Positions 58,136-64,000 of a stretch of DNA of 64,000 nt are shown here, one piece after another (position 1 is the first letter of the stretch; every line of letters begins with the position of its first letter). The notes beneath the pieces were generated by a model. The model saw only the letters and a list, made by a program, of their open reading frames with translations, was not told the origin of the DNA and did not search any database. The translations under genes were made by a program, and so were the position numbers. Source of the stretch: Siphonodentalium dalli (Eukaryota; Mollusca; Scaphopoda; Gadilida; Siphonodentaliidae); the NCBI GenBank assembly GCA_032622095.1, contig CP136068.1:129587989-129651988 (forward strand). The letters run 5' to 3'.

Positions 58136-60303
58136 ATACATATTGAATGTGCGTTGTTACATAATTATATGTTCCATGCTTATATCTGCATGTCCGTTGA
58201 AATTATTAGAAATTAAATTAGATTTTACATGAACAACTGTACTGTTGGAATGTGGATATCCATATATTTACCAAGATGGGTTATGGCTAATGGTACCGAG
58301 TTACGGCCATTATCTAAAGTTAGCGTGAGCTTATTAAAGAGCGTTGTTATATGATATTTTATTGATCATAATCCAAACATGCACAGTTATTATAACGTTT
58401 GTGTTATTAAAGTGACATATGGAGGCATCTTGTTATATGGCCATGCATTCCATATACAAATCGCGGAACAAAACGCCCTAAATATGGGTTTTTGTTTACA
58501 CCCCGGGATCCCCTTATAAATCAATGATAGTAAAATCCTTCCCACCACGAACCCTATTCACAATCGTTCCGTGTTGATTAGTTTATAAATCGTCGGAGGT
58601 AAGTAGTCTCTTATTAAACACCTATATATGTAACCCCGCTCGAAACTTATATGTTTATATGTTATTGTACCATATTCATGATTACATGATAGGCAGTCCT
58701 GAATGTAAACAACCCGTAACAATGTATACCATGCGCCCAGTGTACCAGACACCATGCATAAACTTCCAGTAACCCAACCCCGCCGGGGACACGTACACCA
58801 AAATAAAAAGTAATGTGGATGGGAATTTTATAATTTACTATATAAATCTCGAGAGAATTATCCGTGCTGTGTGTGTATCCATTGAGTTATATTCCCGGGT
58901 AATATGCAGTATATACTCGTGGTTATATAATTATATACATACATATACTTATATGCGTGTACTGTATATGTGCATGGTACTTATATGTACGTCGGGAGTC
59001 ACATAATCCACTAGCAAATCTCCCCACATATCGTTAAAGGGATTATAACATGAATTGCCTACACCATGGAGACCAGTTACAAGGCACAATAAGAGCAAAT
59101 TAAAATTCCACACACAGTCGTGGCAAGGCTATTTTGTTTATATAATCAACGACTGTGTCGTTGTTGTCAGCGAGAAGTACCGGATTCCTCCGAGATCGCG
59201 GCGGGCACACGAATTATTATAATTTTGTAATAACTTATGTTTTATGGGTACCAAAATGGCCATTGTTCATCGTGCATTTTGGTTAATTAAATATATCGTT
59301 AAAAAGCGATCATGATAACAGGATACAAATATTCAACATAAAAGTAAATTAGGAAAAGGAGTTGGTCGAACTAAGAAATAATTAACTAAACTCATAAGTG
59401 GTTTATAAATAAATAATCCTGGTTACCCAGAAAATCGTCTAATGTTCCGAAAGAACCCTTGAGAGCAGGACACCATTCCAAAGGGATCGATGTATCATTG
59501 TTTTATGGTGCCCATATTCAGAATGAGCAATGGGTGATACCACAGTGTCCTGGGCCCACAAACAAGGTACCCTGCCTTGCTCACCGGAAGCTTAAATTCC
59601 GCTAATGATGAACAGACAGTCTGCCGTCAGAGCAGTTTTAGCCAGTCAAAAATAAAAATAGTATAAATAAAATTGTAGAGAACCCTGAATCTCATGAATT
59701 GCTTACAAAGCACAAAATGTGCAACTTTTAATCCCACACGCAGACATGGCCAGGTTATTTTGTTTATATAATCATCGGAGGTGCCGTTGTTGTCAGCGAG
59801 AGGTATCGGAATCCACCGAGATCGCAGCGGCCGCACGAATTACTATATTCTACAGATTCCCGCGTTATCACAACAGCTAGGTTTATATCTCCGTGGCTGA
59901 TATTTTAGTATTATATGCATATCACAAAATTCCCCGGACTATGTATAGGTTATATCAATCAATAATGATCTCTTGGACCGAAGAATCATAGTTGTGGTAT
60001 GTCCGTCAAAATTGGAAGGCATAGAACCTGTCCGAAAATTCAAATTGGCCGCGTTCCCGTTGTATAATTGTAGCATGTCCGTCATCAATGGGAAGTAACG
60101 AACTTTTCCGAAAATGGCCGAATTCCCGCGATAATTTTCCGATGCCGTGCCGTTTGTTATGTCGCCGCCTATGTATATATCATATGGTGGCAGTAAGACA
60201 GTCTAGCCCGACTATGCCACCCATCGAATATACAATACAATATTTGTTAAATGTATTATGCATTGATATATGTATATTAAAATAAAATATCCTATCCTAT
60301 CCT

Positions 60304-60696
60304 ATGGTGTCGAACCTGGAACATTTCGCTGTACAATCCGCAAATATCCCCGTGTTATTTCATGAGTTAATTCATAAGTATCGTCAGAACGGAGGACGGA
60401 CTGACGGTCGTAACGAACCACAAAGCCTTTCTATCCATCAAAATAAGAATAGTGAAAGAAACAATAGCTCACAACCTATCCGTCACATAATTTTCCCACA
60501 TAATGAAGGTGGTGCACAAATGTATGGATGTCAAAAGAAAGGGGATGTTGTCTGCTATAGGCACATTAAAGAAGATTCGAGGCTAAATGTGATGATGACC
60601 AAGGTCCCAATTTCTCGCAGACAAATTGCTCCTCGTTCTGATGACATGAATTTTGAGGTGGAAGCTGGATCCCGGAGCGGTTTATTGGAATGTTGA
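60304..60696 (+). CDS. Hypothetical 130-residue frame in array unit 2
   Basis: Same frame as at 56802, with an identical translation. It starts in the (TCCTA)n run of unit 2. The identity reflects recent amplification of the array and is not evidence of selection. Confidence 0.3.
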   Translation: MVSNLEHFAVQSANIPVLFHELIHKYRQNGGRTDGRNEPQSLSIHQNKNSERNNSSQPIRHIIFPHNEGGAQMYGCQKKGDVVCYRHIKEDSRLNVMMTKVPISRRQIAPRSDDMNFEVEAGSRSGLLEC

Positions 60697-63600
60697 AAAT
60701 AGTTTTAGAACGTACCCTTCAAAATCAGAATCATTTAATGCCAAAAGTAGAATTTATAAATTTTTGAAACATTCTCCCAATGAGTTAAAAAGATGCCAAA
60801 ATGTTTTGATAAGACCATAATCAGTTGCAGATTGCTGACTATATGCCATGCTAAGCGCATGTCATATCATGTTTCGACTCGTTACCTGCAAGACATGTGT
60901 ACTAAGCCAGCTAGAGTCCGGGAGTCGCCCTTGATCTTATCTAAAATACCGACAGAACATAGCTTCCAGGGGGGTGATGAGATTGGACCCGTACCGTGGA
61001 AGTTCATCACTAATAATATAATTTGGATATGTTAATGGTGTCAGCCACCATGGTGATCCGTTATATAATCAACAACCAGTTGTTCGTACATATAATACAC
61101 ATGCAATGCTTCACATATATATAGGTATGGAGTGAAGTTGGCAGTTATATCTACATTCGTGTAAACAGTGAATATATATTGGCAAAAAGGTAATATATAT
61201 AATTACCAAAATATGATATATTTAAAGAGAATTTATCAAAGGTAATTATAAATATAATGTATATATAATTAGCAAAATGTGGTCAAGTTACCACACACGT
61301 AAGTAAGTTATTGTACAGATAGAAGTAAGTCGTATTTACATTACCACTTAAAATCCAATTAACAGTAAAATCCGTGGTATAAATTAAACATTAGGTTACC
61401 TGTTATCAGAAAATAATCACATGTTGTGACTTCCATGCAGCATACATGTTCGTGTTGTATATACGAATGATTTTAGAACACATATCTTCTATGCGTGACG
61501 GAGCCCAAATTAAACAGCCTACCTGGGGCTTGTTCCCGCTGGTCTGAAGTGCAGACGTTATGAAAAACGTCATGACTCACGAGCTCCGTGTGACGTATAT
61601 TCGTCCGTGACGTCACAAGCCAGGTGCGTATAAGGTCATTTAAAAGGATACATATTGAATGTGCGTTGTTACATAATTATATGTTCCATGCTTATATCTG
61701 CATGTCCGTTGAAATTATTAGAAATTAAATTAGATTTTACATGAACAACTGTACTGTTGGAATGTGGATATCCATATATTTACCAAGATGGGTTATGGCT
61801 AATGGTACCGAGTTACGGCCATTATCTAAAGTTAGCGTGAGCTTATTAAAGAGCGTTGTTATATGATATTTTATTGATCATAATCCAAACATGCACAGTT
61901 ATTATAACGTTTGTGTTATTAAAGTGACATATGGAGGCATCTTGTTATATGGCCATGCATTCCATATACAAATCGCGGAACAAAACGCCCTAAATATGGG
62001 TTTTTGTTTACACCCCGGGATCCCCTTATAAATCAATGATAGTAAAATCCTTCCCACCACGAACCCTATTCACAATCGTCCCGTGTTGATTAGTTTATAA
62101 ATCGTCGGAGGTAAGTAGTCTCTTATTAAACACCTATATATGTAACCCCGCTCGAAACTTATATGTTTATATGTTATTGTACCATATTCATGATTACATG
62201 ATAGGCAGTCCTGAATGTAAACAACCCGTAACAATGTATACCATGCGCCCAGTGTACCAGACACCATGCATAAACTTCCAGTAACCCAACCCCGCCGGGG
62301 ACACGTACACCAAAATAAAAAGTAATGTGGATGGGAATTTTATAATTTACTATATAAATCTCGAGAGAATTATCCGTGCTGTGTGTGTATCCATTGAGTT
62401 ATATTCCCGGGTAATATGCAGTATATACTCGTGGTTATATAATTATATACATACATATACTTATATGCGTGTACTGTATATGTGCATGGTACTTATATGT
62501 ACGTCGGGAGTCACATAATCCACTAGCAAATCTCCCCACATATCGTTAAAGGGATTATAACATGAATTGCCTACACCATGGAGACCAGTTACAAGGCACA
62601 ATAAGAGCAAATTAAAATTCCACACACAGTCGTGGCAAGGCTATTTTGTTTATATAATCAACGACTGTGTCGTTGTTGTCAGCGAGAAGTACCGGATTCC
62701 TCCGAGATCGCGGCGGGCACACGAATTATTATAATTTTGTAATAACTTATGTTTTATGGGTACCAAAATGGCCATTGTTCATCGTGCATTTTGGTTAATT
62801 AAATATATCGTTAAAAAGCGATCATGATAACAGGATACAAATATTCAACATAAAAGTAAATTAGGAAAAGGAGTTGGTCGAACTAAGAAATAATTAACTA
62901 AACTCATAAGTGGTTTATAAATAAATAATCCTGGTTACCCAGAAAATCGTCTAATGTTCCGAAAGAACCCTTGAGAGCAGGACACCATTCCAAAGGGATC
63001 GATGTATCATTGTTTTATGGTGCCCATATTCAGAATGAGCAATGGGTGATACCACAGTGTCCTGGGCCCACAAACAAGGTACCCTGCCTTGCTCACCGGA
63101 AGCTTAAATTCCGCTAATGATGAACAGACAGTCTGCCGTCAGAGCAGTTTTAGCCAGTCAAAAATAAAAATAGTATAAATAAAATTGTAGAGAACCCTGA
63201 ATCTCATGAATTGCTTACAAAGCACAAAATGTGCAACTTTTAATCCCACACGCAGTCGTGGCCAGGTTATTTTGTTTATATAATCATCGGAGGTGCCGTT
63301 GTTGTCAGCGAGAGGTATCGGAATCCACCGAGATCGCAGCGGCCGCACGAATTACTATATTCTACAGATTCCCGCGTTATCACAACAGCTAGGTTTATAT
63401 CTCCGTGGCTGATATTTTAGTATTATATGCATATCACAAAATTCCCCGGACTATGTATAGGTTATATCAATCAATAATGATCTCTTGGACCGAAGAATCA
63501 TAGTTGTGGTATGTCCGTCAAAATTGGAAGGCATAGAACCTGTCCGAAAATTCAAATTGGCCGCGTTCCCGTTGTATAATTGTAGCATGTCCGTCATCAA

Positions 63601-63815
63601 TGGGAAGTAACGAACTTTTCCGAAAATGGCCGAATTCCCGCGATAATTTTCCGATGCCGTGCCGTTTGTTATGTCGCCGCCTATGTATATATCATATGGT
63701 GGCAGTAAGACAGTCTAGCCCGACTATGCCACCCATCGAATATACAATACAATATTTGTTAAATGTATTATGCATTGATATATGTATATTAAAATAAAAT
63801 ATCCTATCCTATCCT

Positions 63816-64000
63816 ATGGTGTCGAACCTGGAACATTTCGCTGTACAATCCGCAAATATCCCCGTGTTATTTCATGAGTTAATTCATAAGTATCGTCAGA
63901 ACGGAGGACGGACTGACGGTCGTAACGAACCACAAAGCCTTTCTATCCATCAAAATAAGAATAGTGAAAGAAACAATAGCTCACAACCTATCCGTCACAT
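63816..64000 (+). CDS. Hypothetical frame in array unit 3, cut by the window end
   Basis: The start of the same 130-residue frame, open to the last base of the window. Confidence 0.3.
   Translation, partial: MVSNLEHFAVQSANIPVLFHELIHKYRQNGGRTDGRNEPQSLSIHQNKNSERNNSSQPIRH

Larger units (their letters stand above)
55998..64000. repeat. Tandem array of a ~3.5-kb unit (two full copies, third cut off)
   Basis: Unit starts ('gttttatggtgcccatatt') are at 55998, 59500 and 63012, so the lengths are 3502 and 3512 bp. Copies 2 and 3 share variants absent from copy 1 (for example 'gggtgataccacagtgtcc', and the text after 'atatacaatac'), and copy 2 has a ~10-bp insertion near 61228. Each unit contains two diverged ~190-bp blocks (such as 56177-56360 and 59045-59235), a (TCCTA)n tail and one 130-codon frame. 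No known satellite or rDNA spacer is recognised. Confidence 0.9.

Noticed and set aside
55998-63012. Tandem 3.5-kb units as an assembly duplication
   Set aside because: Copies differ by substitutions and a ~10-bp indel in a pattern shared by copies 2 and 3 only, which an assembly artefact would not produce. Depth evidence is still not available here.
1-64000. tRNA, 5S rRNA or snRNA genes
   Set aside because: Scanning for B-box-like GGTTCGA text gave only isolated partial matches (such as near 37830 and 11442) without a foldable partner.

Overview
The window looks like accessory, repeat-dense nuclear DNA from an invertebrate animal, most likely a mollusc or another lophotrochozoan. The evidence is spliced exons with GT/AG borders, several LINE and Ty3/gypsy remnants, many inverted-repeat DNA elements, FLYWCH/MULE fragments, and diverged tandem repeats with (CCGT)n or (CTGT)n tracts of the kind common in bivalves. 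The clade is an inference from repeat style. No bacterial gene organisation, tRNA, rRNA or CRISPR array was seen.

The host gene I can support is a STING homologue (cyclic-dinucleotide receptor of innate immunity) on the + strand. Three exons, at 8539-8789, 24112-24292 and 44820-44908, have matching splice phases. Together they encode about 173 residues covering most of the ligand-binding domain through to the stop codon, followed by an AATAAA signal at 45024. The membrane-anchor exons are not visible and probably lie to the left. The two introns are about 15.3 kb and 20.5 kb and are packed with mobile elements.

Layout: 1-4400, a decayed Ty3/gypsy element on the - strand (gag, protease and part of reverse transcriptase; the rest lies outside). 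5030-8340, hairpins and nested inverted repeats. 8539-44908, the STING 3' half. Its first intron holds a TTAA-flanked MITE, a 5.06-kb foldback element whose arms carry a ~45-bp minisatellite, and a 3.55-kb element with ~690-bp inverted termini and a 5-bp target duplication. Its second intron holds an antisense LINE, a LINE ORF1, FLYWCH/MULE pieces, a tandemly duplicated arginine/lysine-rich gene, and a sense-oriented truncated LINE with its own poly(A) signal. 45050-55984, further elements: a 4.38-kb element with an 8-bp target duplication, two TTAA-flanked MITEs (one with an internal duplication, one split by an insertion) and two head-to-tail Helitrons with 122-bp repeats. 55998-64000, a ~3.5-kb unit in tandem, two full copies and part of a third.

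The genes do not form a pathway together. STING is the only apparent host gene; everything else recognisable is mobile or repeat-derived. The most striking relation is positional: one STING intron contains two very long inverted repeats that would fold into extended double-stranded RNA if transcribed.
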